Source: Marinobacter sp.
GTDB taxonomy: Bacteria > Pseudomonadota > Gammaproteobacteria > Pseudomonadales > Oleiphilaceae
DNA: 46,717 nt
NCBI GenBank assembly: GCA_017643965.1
Contig: JAEPMM010000001.1
Span: 1-46,717, forward strand
Direction: 5' to 3'
Each line of letters opens with the position of its first letter. Within the stretch, counting starts at the first letter, position 1. Both the position numbers and the translations under genes were made by a program. Below, one piece after another: positions 39,473 to 46,717 of the stretch. The notes beneath the pieces are model-generated. The model was not told the origin of the DNA. It ran no database searches and worked only from the letters and a program-made list of their open reading frames with translations.

Positions 39473-42067
39473 TCAGTTGGCCACCACGTTGACGAGTTTG
39501 CCCGGAACCACGATCACCTTGCGGACCGTCTGGCCCTCGGTGAAGCGAACCACGTTCTCGTTCTCCAGGGCGAGCTTTTCCAGCCCCGCCTTGTCGATGT
39601 CCGCCGGCACCTCCGCCTTTGCGCGAACCTTGCCATTTACCTGCAGAACCACCTGGATCTGGCTGCGAACCATGGCGCTTTCGTCGGCCTTGGGCCAGGT
39701 TGCATCCACCACCGGGGTGTCATGACCCAGCGCCTGCCAGAGGCGATGGCAGATGTGAGGTACGATCGGCGACAGCATCAGTACCGCCACTTCCAGCGCT
39801 TCCTGACGCACGGCCCGGCTCTGGGGTTCGTTGTCGCCAAGGCGGCTGACCTCGTTCAGCAGCTCCATCACCGCCGCAATGGCGGTGTTGAAGGTCAGCC
39901 GGCGGCTGATGTCGTCGCTGACCTTGGCGATGGTTTCGTGGGTTTTGCGACGCAGATCTTTCTGGGCATCGTTCAGGCCAGTGACGTCCAGCGCAGGAAC
40001 AGCGCCGCCATCACTCAATTCGCCCACCAGACGCCAGAGGCGCTTGAGGAAGCGATGTGCGCCTTCGACACCGCTGTCAGACCATTCCAGGGACTGTTCC
40101 GGGGGCGCTGCAAACATCATGAACAGGCGCACGGTATCAGCGCCGTGCTGGTCAATGATGGCCTGGGGATCAATACCGTTGTTTTTGGACTTGGACATCT
40201 TGGTGACGCCGCCCACTTCTACCGGTTGCCCGTCTTGCTTGTGGACCGCACCAGTAACGTGACCTTTGGCGTCTCGCTCCACGGTCACGTCGCCCGGGGC
40301 AATCCAGGTCTTGCCACCGTTGGCGTCATCCCGATAGTAGGTTTCCGCCAGCACCATGCCCTGGCAGAGCAGGCGGTTGAACGGCTCGGAGCTGTTGACC
40401 AGGCCCACGTCCCGCAACAACTTGTGGAAGAAGCGGGCATAAAGCAGGTGCAGGATCGCGTGCTCGATCCCGCCGATGTACTGGTCCACCGGCAGCCAGT
40501 AGTTGGCCGCGGCCGGGTCCAGCATGCCCTGATCATAGTTGGGACTGCAGAATCGAGCGTAGTACCAGGAAGACTCCATGAAAGTGTCAAAGGTGTCGGT
40601 TTCCAGGGTCGCAGGCTGGCCGTTGTAAGACGTCCGGGCCCATTCAGGGTCGGCTTTGATGGGCGACTGTACGCCGTCCATTTCCACGTTTTCCGGCAGG
40701 GTTACCGGCAGCTGGTCATCGGGAACCGGGCGCTCGGTGCCGTCCGCCAGGGTCATCATCGGAATGGGTGCACCCCAGTAACGCTGGCGGGACACGCCCC
40801 AGTCACGCAGCCGGTAATTGACGGTGCGTCGGCCAATACCCTGGTCTTCCAGATAGCTGGCGATCTCGTCAAAGGCTTCGTCGCTGGTCAGGCCGCTGTA
40901 CTTGCCGGAAGACACCAGGGTGCCCTTCTCGGTGAAGGCCTTTTCCTGCACATCAATTTCACGGCCATCCAACGCGGCGATCACCTGCTTGATCGGCAGA
41001 CGGTATTTCAGTGCGAATTCGTGGTCCCGTTCGTCATGGCCGGGTACCGCCATCAGGGCACCGGTGCCGTAGTCTGTGAGCACGAAGTTGGCGATCCAGA
41101 CCGGAATTTCTTCCTGAGTCAGCGGATGGATGGCCTTGAACCCGGTATCGATGCCTTTCTTTTCCATGGTGGCGAGTTCGGCTTCGGCCACCTTGCTGTT
41201 GCGGCATTCGTCCACGAACTCGGCGACATCCCGGTGGCGCTCGGCAGCAGCCCGGGCCAGCGGATGTTCTGCGGCCACCGCCATGTAACTGACCCCCATC
41301 AGGGTATCCGGCCGGGTAGTGTAGACCGTGAGGCCATCATCACTGCCTTTCAGCGGGAAGGTCAGCTCGGTGCCCATGGATTTGCCGATCCAGTTGCGCT
41401 GCATGGTCTTGACCTGCTCGGGCCAGTCTTCCAGTTGATCCAGGTCGTTGAGCAACTCTTCGGCGTAATCGGTGATGCGGATAAACCACTGAGGAATCTT
41501 TTTCTGTTCCACCAAAGCGCCGGAGCGCCAGCCGCGACCATCCACTACCTGTTCGTTGGCCAGAACGGTCTGGTCAACCGGGTCCCAGTTGACGGTGGAC
41601 ATCTTCTTGTACACCAGGCCCTTTTCATACAGCCGCGCGAAGAACCATTGCTCCCAGCGGTAATAATCCGGCTTGCAGGTGGCCAGCTCGCGGTTCCAGT
41701 CGTACCCGAAGCCCAGCTGTTTGAGCTGGTTCTTCATGTATTCGATATTGGCGTAGGTCCACTTGGCAGGGGCGGTCTTGTTGGCGATGGCGGCGTTTTC
41801 CGCCGGCAACCCGAACGCGTCCCAGCCCATGGGCTGCATGACGTTCTTGCCCTGCATTCGTTGGTAACGGGAGATCACATCGCCGATGGTGTAATTGCGG
41901 ACGTGTCCCATGTGCAGCTTGCCGCTTGGATAGGGGAACATGGACAGGCAGTAGTACTTCGGTTTGCCGGGCTCTTCCCTGACGGTGAAGGTTTTGTTCT
42001 CTTCCCAGAAAGTGCGTGCACTCTGTTCTACGTCACGTGGATTATATTGCTCGTCCATTCCTGCCAT
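39473..42067 (-). CDS. leuS: Leucyl-tRNA synthetase
   Basis: Class I synthetase charging tRNA-Leu. The 864 residues hold the HIGH-type motif HMGH at 52-55 within PYPSGKLHMGHVRNY, the CP1 editing domain (about 225-415, with TTRPDTLMGVSYMAVA and a GTGALMAVPGHDERD loop) and KMSKS at about 621. The anticodon-binding and C-terminal domains are complete. I chose the ATG at 42067, which has AAGG about 10 bp upstream. A second ATG at 42058 would leave only one base after AGGA. It heads leuS-lptE-holA. Confidence 0.97.
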   Translation of the reverse strand: MAGMDEQYNPRDVEQSARTFWEENKTFTVREEPGKPKYYCLSMFPYPSGKLHMGHVRNYTIGDVISRYQRMQGKNVMQPMGWDAFGLPAENAAIANKTAPAKWTYANIEYMKNQLKQLGFGYDWNRELATCKPDYYRWEQWFFARLYEKGLVYKKMSTVNWDPVDQTVLANEQVVDGRGWRSGALVEQKKIPQWFIRITDYAEELLNDLDQLEDWPEQVKTMQRNWIGKSMGTELTFPLKGSDDGLTVYTTRPDTLMGVSYMAVAAEHPLARAAAERHRDVAEFVDECRNSKVAEAELATMEKKGIDTGFKAIHPLTQEEIPVWIANFVLTDYGTGALMAVPGHDERDHEFALKYRLPIKQVIAALDGREIDVQEKAFTEKGTLVSSGKYSGLTSDEAFDEIASYLEDQGIGRRTVNYRLRDWGVSRQRYWGAPIPMMTLADGTERPVPDDQLPVTLPENVEMDGVQSPIKADPEWARTSYNGQPATLETDTFDTFMESSWYYARFCSPNYDQGMLDPAAANYWLPVDQYIGGIEHAILHLLYARFFHKLLRDVGLVNSSEPFNRLLCQGMVLAETYYRDDANGGKTWIAPGDVTVERDAKGHVTGAVHKQDGQPVEVGGVTKMSKSKNNGIDPQAIIDQHGADTVRLFMMFAAPPEQSLEWSDSGVEGAHRFLKRLWRLVGELSDGGAVPALDVTGLNDAQKDLRRKTHETIAKVSDDISRRLTFNTAIAAVMELLNEVSRLGDNEPQSRAVRQEALEVAVLMLSPIVPHICHRLWQALGHDTPVVDATWPKADESAMVRSQIQVVLQVNGKVRAKAEVPADIDKAGLEKLALENENVVRFTEGQTVRKVIVVPGKLVNVVAN

Positions 42068-42253
42068 TACCGAAATTACCTTGTGTGGAAAATAAAACCC
42101 TGTATCAAAACGATGTCCGGAGCGGGCCGATCATTCTAACGCACACAAGGGCTAACAGGTAGTCTGCCAATTTCCCGATCCTGTGCCAGACTTAGAGCAG
42201 TGGTGCAGGTCGCCCTGCCTGCCGACGTCCCTCACGTTCAAAAGGAGTCACCG

Positions 42254-42805
42254 ATGACCGAGACTGAGCGTAACCACCTGTCCGGGAAAGCACTGGAAGT
42301 TTATGACCGCATGCTGGCAAGGGTGCAAGCACGCCTTAACGAGTTACAGGAGAAGTCGCTACAGACTCTGGAGCAAGAGGTCCGCAAAGCCGTTGAAGTG
42401 GAGTACGAACTGGAGGAGATGACGCGGGAAGAGGCGGATCTGCTCGGTGAATACCTGCAGCGCGATCTGCAGCATTTGTTGCACTTTGTCGATGAAACCG
42501 GCGAAGGGTTGAAAGAATGGCTGCAGATGGACATCGCGCTGCTGGAGCACGAGCTGTCAGACCGGTTGCTGTCGGTGGCCGACCAGACCCTGGTGGATAC
42601 CCTGGAGCTGAAACAGAAACTGGAAAATCAGGAAGTGGGCCACTACATCTCCGGGGAAGTGGCGACGGCCGGCATGTTCCAGTGCCTGAACTGCAACCAC
42701 ATGCGCTGCCTGACCGCGACCAGTCACCTGGAACCTTGCGAGGCCTGTGGCTCCCACTACTACGAGCGGGTAACCAGCCGCTGGCCGCGCAACCAGCCAG
42801 GCTGA
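42254..42805 (+). CDS. Zinc-ribbon protein of the YbeL/DUF1451 family
   Basis: The 183 residues form a long charged helical N-terminal part (1-130) and a C-terminal zinc ribbon with C144, C147, C162 and C165 (CLNC and CEAC). YbeL lies next to leuS in E. coli as well, supporting the family call. The function is unknown. AAAGGAG lies 8 bp before the ATG at 42254. An upstream in-frame start at 42200 adds 18 residues without a ribosome site. It is divergent from leuS and convergent with lnt. Confidence 0.9.
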   Translation: MTETERNHLSGKALEVYDRMLARVQARLNELQEKSLQTLEQEVRKAVEVEYELEEMTREEADLLGEYLQRDLQHLLHFVDETGEGLKEWLQMDIALLEHELSDRLLSVADQTLVDTLELKQKLENQEVGHYISGEVATAGMFQCLNCNHMRCLTATSHLEPCEACGSHYYERVTSRWPRNQPG

Positions 42806-42843
42806 CCGCAGGTCGGATTACGCTTTGCTAATCCAACTTACGG
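42806..42843. repeat. 38-bp palindrome exactly between the ybeL-like and lnt stop codons
   Basis: Arms 42806-42820 and 42829-42843 pair over 15 positions with three mismatches around an 8-nt loop (CGCTTTGC). The core GGATTA/TAATCC is perfect. It begins one base after the TGA of the plus-strand gene and includes the lnt stop. I recall similar GGATTA...TAATCC palindromes as dispersed intergenic repeats in gammaproteobacteria. It may act as a bidirectional terminator or 3'-end stabiliser. Confidence 0.65.
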
Positions 42844-44385
42844 CTTTGGAATGATGCGCTCACGGACGAACACGATCAGGATGAGGGCCAGGGTCAGTAC
42901 CGGCCAGGAGCCCGTCAGCATGTAGGGTGTGTTACCACTGGCGGCGAACACTTCACCCCGCAGCGTGCCGCGGGTGAACTGGGGAATCGACTCGGTGATC
43001 TGGCCGTGCTGGTCTATCACCACCGTCATGCCGTTGTTGGTGCCCCGCAGCATGTAACGACCGGTTTCCAGCGCTCGCATGCGGGCAATCTGCAGGTGTT
43101 GTAGCGGGCCGATGGAGTCGCCGAACCAGCCATCGTTGCTGATGGTCAGCAGCATGTCGGTATTGCGGGCGTTGCGAGCGACAAAGTCCGGATACGCCAC
43201 CTCATAGCAGATGAACGGCATGATACGGTGGCCGTTGGCGATCAACGGGGATTGGTTGGCAGGCCCCCGGCTGAAACTGGACATGGGCAGATCAAAGAAG
43301 CCGATCAGCCCCCGCAGCCATTGTTGCAGCGGCACATACTCGCCGAACGGCACCAGTTTCTGCTTGTGGTACATACCTTCGCCGTTGCCGATGGCCATGA
43401 TGCTGTTGTGGAAGGTGAAATCCTCGATGCGATCGCTGAAGCCGTACCAGGGAATGCCGGTGATCAGCGTGCTGCTCTCGCCCAGTTCCTCGCCGATGTG
43501 GTCAATAATCTTGCCGGCGTTGTCCTGTGGAATGGGGATGGCGGTTTCCGGCCAGAGAATCAGATCGGTGTCCCAGTCCTCTTCGGTCAGGCCCAGATAC
43601 ACGATGATCTGATCCCGCAGGAAATCCGGATCCCACTTGATTTGCTGGGGAATGTTGCCCTGCATGGACGCGTAGCTGATGGATTCGTCGCTGACCTGAG
43701 TCCACTCCACCTTGGAAAGGGCCGGCCCGGTAACCCACGGCAGCAGCGCCACCACAGTAACTGTGGCGGCGCTGGCGGTGCGACGGTTCAGATACAACCA
43801 CCAGCAAGCGAAGAATGCCACGCCGGTGATGGTGACCCAGAACGTTACCCCGTGTACCCCGACCAGGGGGGCAAAGGCGCCGAGTGGTCCGTCCACGTGG
43901 GCAGTGCCGAGGTAGAGCCAGGGGAAGCCGGTCAGCAGCCAGCCCCGTACCCAGTCCCCAAAAATCCAGATGGCCGGGAACAGCAGCAACCGCCGCACAT
44001 AGCTTTCTTTCGCCAGTTTGCCCCAGCCCCAGAAGGCCAGCCCGTGAAACAGGGCCAGCCCGGCAACAAAGATTACGGTCAGCAGAAGGGATACCGGAAT
44101 GGAGGTGTTGCCGTGTTCGCTGATGCTGATATAGACCCAGCTGGCGCCACTGCCGAACAGCCCGAGGCCGATAAACCAGCCGGCGCGGAACAGTTTTTGC
44201 GGCGCCAGCGGCACGCAGGCCAACAGAATCAGTGCGACCGATACCGGCCCCAGCCACCACCAGTGGAAGGGCGAGAAGGTCAGGGTTTGCAGCCCGCCGG
44301 CCACCAGCAGGGTGGCAATCAGCAGCCAGCGGTTCTCTGACAGGCGGGTATCGGGCATTCGGGCCTGGGTGTCGTTATTGCTCAC
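42838..44385 (-). CDS. lnt: Apolipoprotein N-acyltransferase
   Basis: Adds the third acyl chain to the N-terminal cysteine of lipoproteins at the inner membrane. The 515 residues have an N-terminal block of about six membrane spans and a periplasmic nitrilase-fold domain. The Glu-Lys-Cys catalytic triad is visible at about E280 (WPETAIP), K343 (HKQKLVPFGEY) and C393 (FICYEV). A last membrane helix closes the protein. The first 11 bp overlap the end of corC, so translation is likely coupled. Last gene of phoH-ybeY-corC-lnt. Confidence 0.96.
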   Translation of the reverse strand: MSNNDTQARMPDTRLSENRWLLIATLLVAGGLQTLTFSPFHWWWLGPVSVALILLACVPLAPQKLFRAGWFIGLGLFGSGASWVYISISEHGNTSIPVSLLLTVIFVAGLALFHGLAFWGWGKLAKESYVRRLLLFPAIWIFGDWVRGWLLTGFPWLYLGTAHVDGPLGAFAPLVGVHGVTFWVTITGVAFFACWWLYLNRRTASAATVTVVALLPWVTGPALSKVEWTQVSDESISYASMQGNIPQQIKWDPDFLRDQIIVYLGLTEEDWDTDLILWPETAIPIPQDNAGKIIDHIGEELGESSTLITGIPWYGFSDRIEDFTFHNSIMAIGNGEGMYHKQKLVPFGEYVPLQQWLRGLIGFFDLPMSSFSRGPANQSPLIANGHRIMPFICYEVAYPDFVARNARNTDMLLTISNDGWFGDSIGPLQHLQIARMRALETGRYMLRGTNNGMTVVIDQHGQITESIPQFTRGTLRGEVFAASGNTPYMLTGSWPVLTLALILIVFVRERIIPKP

Positions 44386-45220
44386 TTCGGGTTACCTGCA
44401 GCAGACGGATGACTCGGTTATCAGCGTTCGCAATAGTAAATTGCAGCCCGCCAAATGCAACCGATTCGCCCCGTCTGGGCAGGTGACCGAATTCCTTCAG
44501 CACAACGCCACCGATGGTGTCGAACTCTTCTTCATCCAGCTCGGTCTTGAAAAACTCGTTGAAATCGTCAACCGGCGTGACGGCTTTGACGGCATAGGTG
44601 CCGTCGCCGCGGGCCTTGATGTGCGTTTCCTCGTCGAAATCGTGCTCGTCCTCGATCTCGCCGACGATCTGCTCCAGCACGTCCTCAATGGTGATCAGGC
44701 CAGCCGTTCCGCCGTATTCATCCACCACAATGGCCATGTGGTTGCGGTTTTCCTTGAACTCTTTCAGCAGCTGGTTCAAGCGCTTGCTTTCAGGCACGAA
44801 TGTGGGTGGCCGGAGGATTTCGCGGATGTGGTTCCAGTCCAGCTCGTTGTTCAGCGCCAGCGGCAGCAGGTCTTTGGCGAGCAACACGCCGATGACATCG
44901 TCCTGGCTGTCGCCAATCACCGGAAAACGGCTGTGGGCGGATGACATGATTTCGCCGAGGAATTCTTTGGGGTCCTGAGCCGCCCTGACAGTGACCATCT
45001 GGGAGCGGGGGATCATGATCTCATCCACCCGCATGTCGATGACCTGCATGGCGCCTTCGATGATGCTCATGGCATCGGCGTCGATAATGTCCTGGGATTC
45101 GGCATCCCGCAGGATTTCCAGCACGTCCTCTACGGACTCAGGCCCACTGGAAAAGGCCTGTGATATACGCTCCAGCCAGGACCTGTTGCCCTGACTGCGA
45201 CTCGACTGATCGTCGCTCAT
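44375..45220 (-). CDS. corC: CorC/YbeX family transporter-associated protein (CBS pair)
   Basis: Cytoplasmic protein linked to magnesium and cobalt efflux (CorC) and, as YbeX, to ribosome maturation in E. coli. The 281 residues show a short acidic N-terminus, two CBS domains (about 70-195, starting MRVDEIMIPRSQMVTV) and a C-terminal CorC_HlyC domain (about 205-280). There is no membrane domain. The ATG overlaps the ybeY stop (ATGA), and the end overlaps lnt by 11 bp. Confidence 0.94.
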   Translation of the reverse strand: MSDDQSSRSQGNRSWLERISQAFSSGPESVEDVLEILRDAESQDIIDADAMSIIEGAMQVIDMRVDEIMIPRSQMVTVRAAQDPKEFLGEIMSSAHSRFPVIGDSQDDVIGVLLAKDLLPLALNNELDWNHIREILRPPTFVPESKRLNQLLKEFKENRNHMAIVVDEYGGTAGLITIEDVLEQIVGEIEDEHDFDEETHIKARGDGTYAVKAVTPVDDFNEFFKTELDEEEFDTIGGVVLKEFGHLPRRGESVAFGGLQFTIANADNRVIRLLQVTRSEQ

Positions 45221-45690
45221 GAGTCTTTTTCCGTTTCCTCTGATTCGTAAGGATTGCCATACCCGAGCTGCTCCAGCAGCCGGATCTCGAGGGCTTCCAT
45301 GACCTCGGCATCGTTGTCTTCAATGTGATCGTAGCCCTGGAGATGCAGCATGCCGTGCACCACCATGTGCGCCCAATGGGCCGCCAGCGCTTTATGCTGA
45401 TCTTTGGCTTCTTTTTCAACAACTGGCGCGCAAATGACGAGATCACCTGCCAACGGAACTGTTATACCCGCTGGCGCCTCAAATGGGAAGGACAGCACAT
45501 TGGTGGGGCCGCTTTTTCCCCGGTACTGGCTGTTCAGCTCCGCGCTCTCGTCAATGTCCACAATACGGATGGTCACTTCAGACGGATCGTCCGCCAGCCA
45601 CGCCTTACGGGCCCATTGTTCGAGCGCGTCGTCTGCGGGGATCCCAGCCGCTTCGGTCATTCGCTGTAAATCTACCGTCAGCTCGCTCAC
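45217..45690 (-). CDS. ybeY: Endoribonuclease YbeY
   Basis: Zinc-dependent RNase involved in 16S rRNA 3'-end maturation and ribosome quality control. The 157 residues contain the metal motif HGMLHLQGYDH, with H112, H116 and H122, and the conserved PTNVLSFPF segment. The start is GTG at 45690, overlapping the phoH stop by GTGA. A 4-bp overlap with corC follows at the other end, so this is a tightly coupled operon. Confidence 0.96.
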   Translation of the reverse strand: MSELTVDLQRMTEAAGIPADDALEQWARKAWLADDPSEVTIRIVDIDESAELNSQYRGKSGPTNVLSFPFEAPAGITVPLAGDLVICAPVVEKEAKDQHKALAAHWAHMVVHGMLHLQGYDHIEDNDAEVMEALEIRLLEQLGYGNPYESEETEKDS

Positions 45691-46670
45691 TGGCCGCTTG
45701 AACTCCTGTCGTCAAAGGAATCGTAGGCCTCAACAATGCGCTGCACCAATGGGTGACGCACCACATCCTTGGATTCAAAGCGGGTAAAGCCGATCCCGGA
45801 GACCTTGCTCAACACGCCAGCGGCGTGAATCAGGCCTGAGTTCTGCCCGCGGGGCAGGTCCACCTGGGTGGTGTCACCGGTGATCACCGCGGTGGAGCCG
45901 AAGCCGATGCGGGTCAGAAACATTTTCATCTGCTCGCGGGTGGTGTTCTGACTCTCGTCGAGGATGATGAACGAGTTGTTCAGCGTGCGTCCACGCATGA
46001 AGGCCAGGGGTGCAATCTCGATCACGCTTTTCTCGATCAATCGGGTGACCTGATCGAAGCCCAGCATTTCATAGAGTGCGTCGTACAAGGGGCGAAGGTA
46101 CGGGTCCACTTTCTGCGCCAGGTCGCCGGGCAGGAACCCGAGCTTTTCGCCCGCCTCCACGGCCGGGCGAACCAGCAGGATGCGTTTGACCTGCTCGTCT
46201 TTCAGCGCCTCCACCGCACAGGCCACCGCCAGCCAGGTCTTGCCGGTACCCGCCGGGCCGATGCCGAAGTTGATGTCGTGGGTGCGTATGCTGTGTACGT
46301 ACTTCTGCTGGTTGGCGCCACGGGGCTTGGCCTGCAGCTTGGGTGTCTTGATCACGGTGACCGAGCCATCGTAGGGGACGTCCTCGGGCAGCCGCTCGAA
46401 GCCGGTTTCGCGGATGAACAGGTGCACGGTATCGGGGGAGATGTCCTCCGTGGCTTCGGTTTCGCGATACAGATGGCGGATCACTTCCACCGCCGCAGCA
46501 ACGTGCTCGGTCTCGCCTTCGACCCGGAAATGGTGGTTACGCCGCCCGATGTTGACCCGCATACGCCGCTCAATATGCTTGAGGTGCTCATCAAACTGGC
46601 CGCAAAGCGTGGTCAGCCGCCGCTGATCAACCGGGTGCAGGTCAAATTGTCTGGAATCGTTGTCTTTCAA
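45687..46670 (-). CDS. ybeZ: PhoH-like ATPase (YbeZ)
   Basis: PhoH-family P-loop protein that works with YbeY in RNA metabolism. The 327 residues have an N-terminal KH-like region (about 20-75), the Walker A GPAGTGKT at 138-145 and the Walker B-like FIILDESQN near 230. The start is TTG at 46670, with GGAG five bases upstream. It gives the FDLHPVDQRRLTTLCGQF N-terminus typical of the family. The 47 bases to the right edge hold a 6-bp hairpin (46689-46710) and no assignable gene. miaB is usual there. Confidence 0.95.
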   Translation of the reverse strand: MKDNDSRQFDLHPVDQRRLTTLCGQFDEHLKHIERRMRVNIGRRNHHFRVEGETEHVAAAVEVIRHLYRETEATEDISPDTVHLFIRETGFERLPEDVPYDGSVTVIKTPKLQAKPRGANQQKYVHSIRTHDINFGIGPAGTGKTWLAVACAVEALKDEQVKRILLVRPAVEAGEKLGFLPGDLAQKVDPYLRPLYDALYEMLGFDQVTRLIEKSVIEIAPLAFMRGRTLNNSFIILDESQNTTREQMKMFLTRIGFGSTAVITGDTTQVDLPRGQNSGLIHAAGVLSKVSGIGFTRFESKDVVRHPLVQRIVEAYDSFDDRSSSGQ

Positions 46671-46717
46671 AGGTGCTCCGTTGCTACTACTCCCTTGGCT
46701 TCCGGGGAGTCAGATTA

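Noticed and set aside
39425..42139. A 904-codon open frame on the plus strand opposite leuS
   Set aside because: Its product is rich in His, Gly, Val and Gln, with no recognisable domain. The opposite strand encodes a complete leucyl-tRNA synthetase. Long antisense frames are expected in GC-rich codon usage.
46671..46717. The end of miaB at the right edge
   Set aside because: miaB often precedes this operon, but only 47 bases remain and no frame can be tied to MiaB.

Overview
The window is a gene-dense stretch of a GC-rich gammaproteobacterial chromosome. Gene content and order resemble Pseudomonas-type genomes (psd, motAB, rsgA, orn, queG, nnr to purA; bioBFHCD followed by two 600-residue acyl-CoA dehydrogenases; holA-lptE-leuS; phoH-ybeY-corC-lnt). 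EF-P here is served by the lysylation enzymes EpmA/EpmB, and protein details fit Marinobacter or a near relative. The genus is my inference; no rRNA gene is present to confirm it. I see no tRNA, rRNA, CRISPR array, prophage or insertion sequence. No gene-free stretch exceeds about 260 bases.

Layout. 1-3227: epmB (cut by the window edge), efp and epmA, which make and modify elongation factor P, then psd. The efp reading frame is broken by an apparent one-base loss. 3373-5239: the flagellar stator genes motA and motB. 5255-8172: rsgA, orn and queG in alternating orientation, with a 113-bp palindromic element between rsgA and orn. 8304-18614: a nine-gene run (nnr, tsaE, amiB, mutL, miaA, hfq, hflX, hflK, hflC) for metabolite repair, tRNA modification, cell-wall hydrolysis, mismatch repair, RNA chaperoning and protease control. 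18794-21285: hisZ and purA. Strong intrinsic terminators follow hflC and purA.

21355-24948: a minus-strand cluster, read from the right as an unknown membrane protein, srkA, a second unknown membrane protein, cmoA and cmoB (wobble uridine modification). 25105-27008: an FAD oxidoreductase and comF, convergent. 27058-31596: the biotin cluster bioB-F-H-C-D. Its likely promoter lies inside the 5' end of the divergent comF gene, followed by a BirA-like operator. Next come a small flagellar-rod-like protein, a putative HExxH metalloprotease, and two paralogous acyl-CoA dehydrogenases. The first of these has a promoter carrying two back-to-back PsrA-like boxes.

36702-46670: mostly minus strand, with a secreted endonuclease-I-family protein that has changed metal-site residues, a small coiled-coil stress protein, holA-lptE-leuS, a plus-strand zinc-ribbon protein, and the tightly overlapped phoH-ybeY-corC-lnt operon.

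Most of the window is core housekeeping DNA and I did not find a clear new multi-gene system. The observations most worth checking are the efp frameshift, the terminator-like hairpin inside epmA, the bioB and acyl-CoA dehydrogenase control regions, the unusual endonuclease I homologue, the unknown proteins around srkA/cmoAB and bioD, and the palindromic elements.
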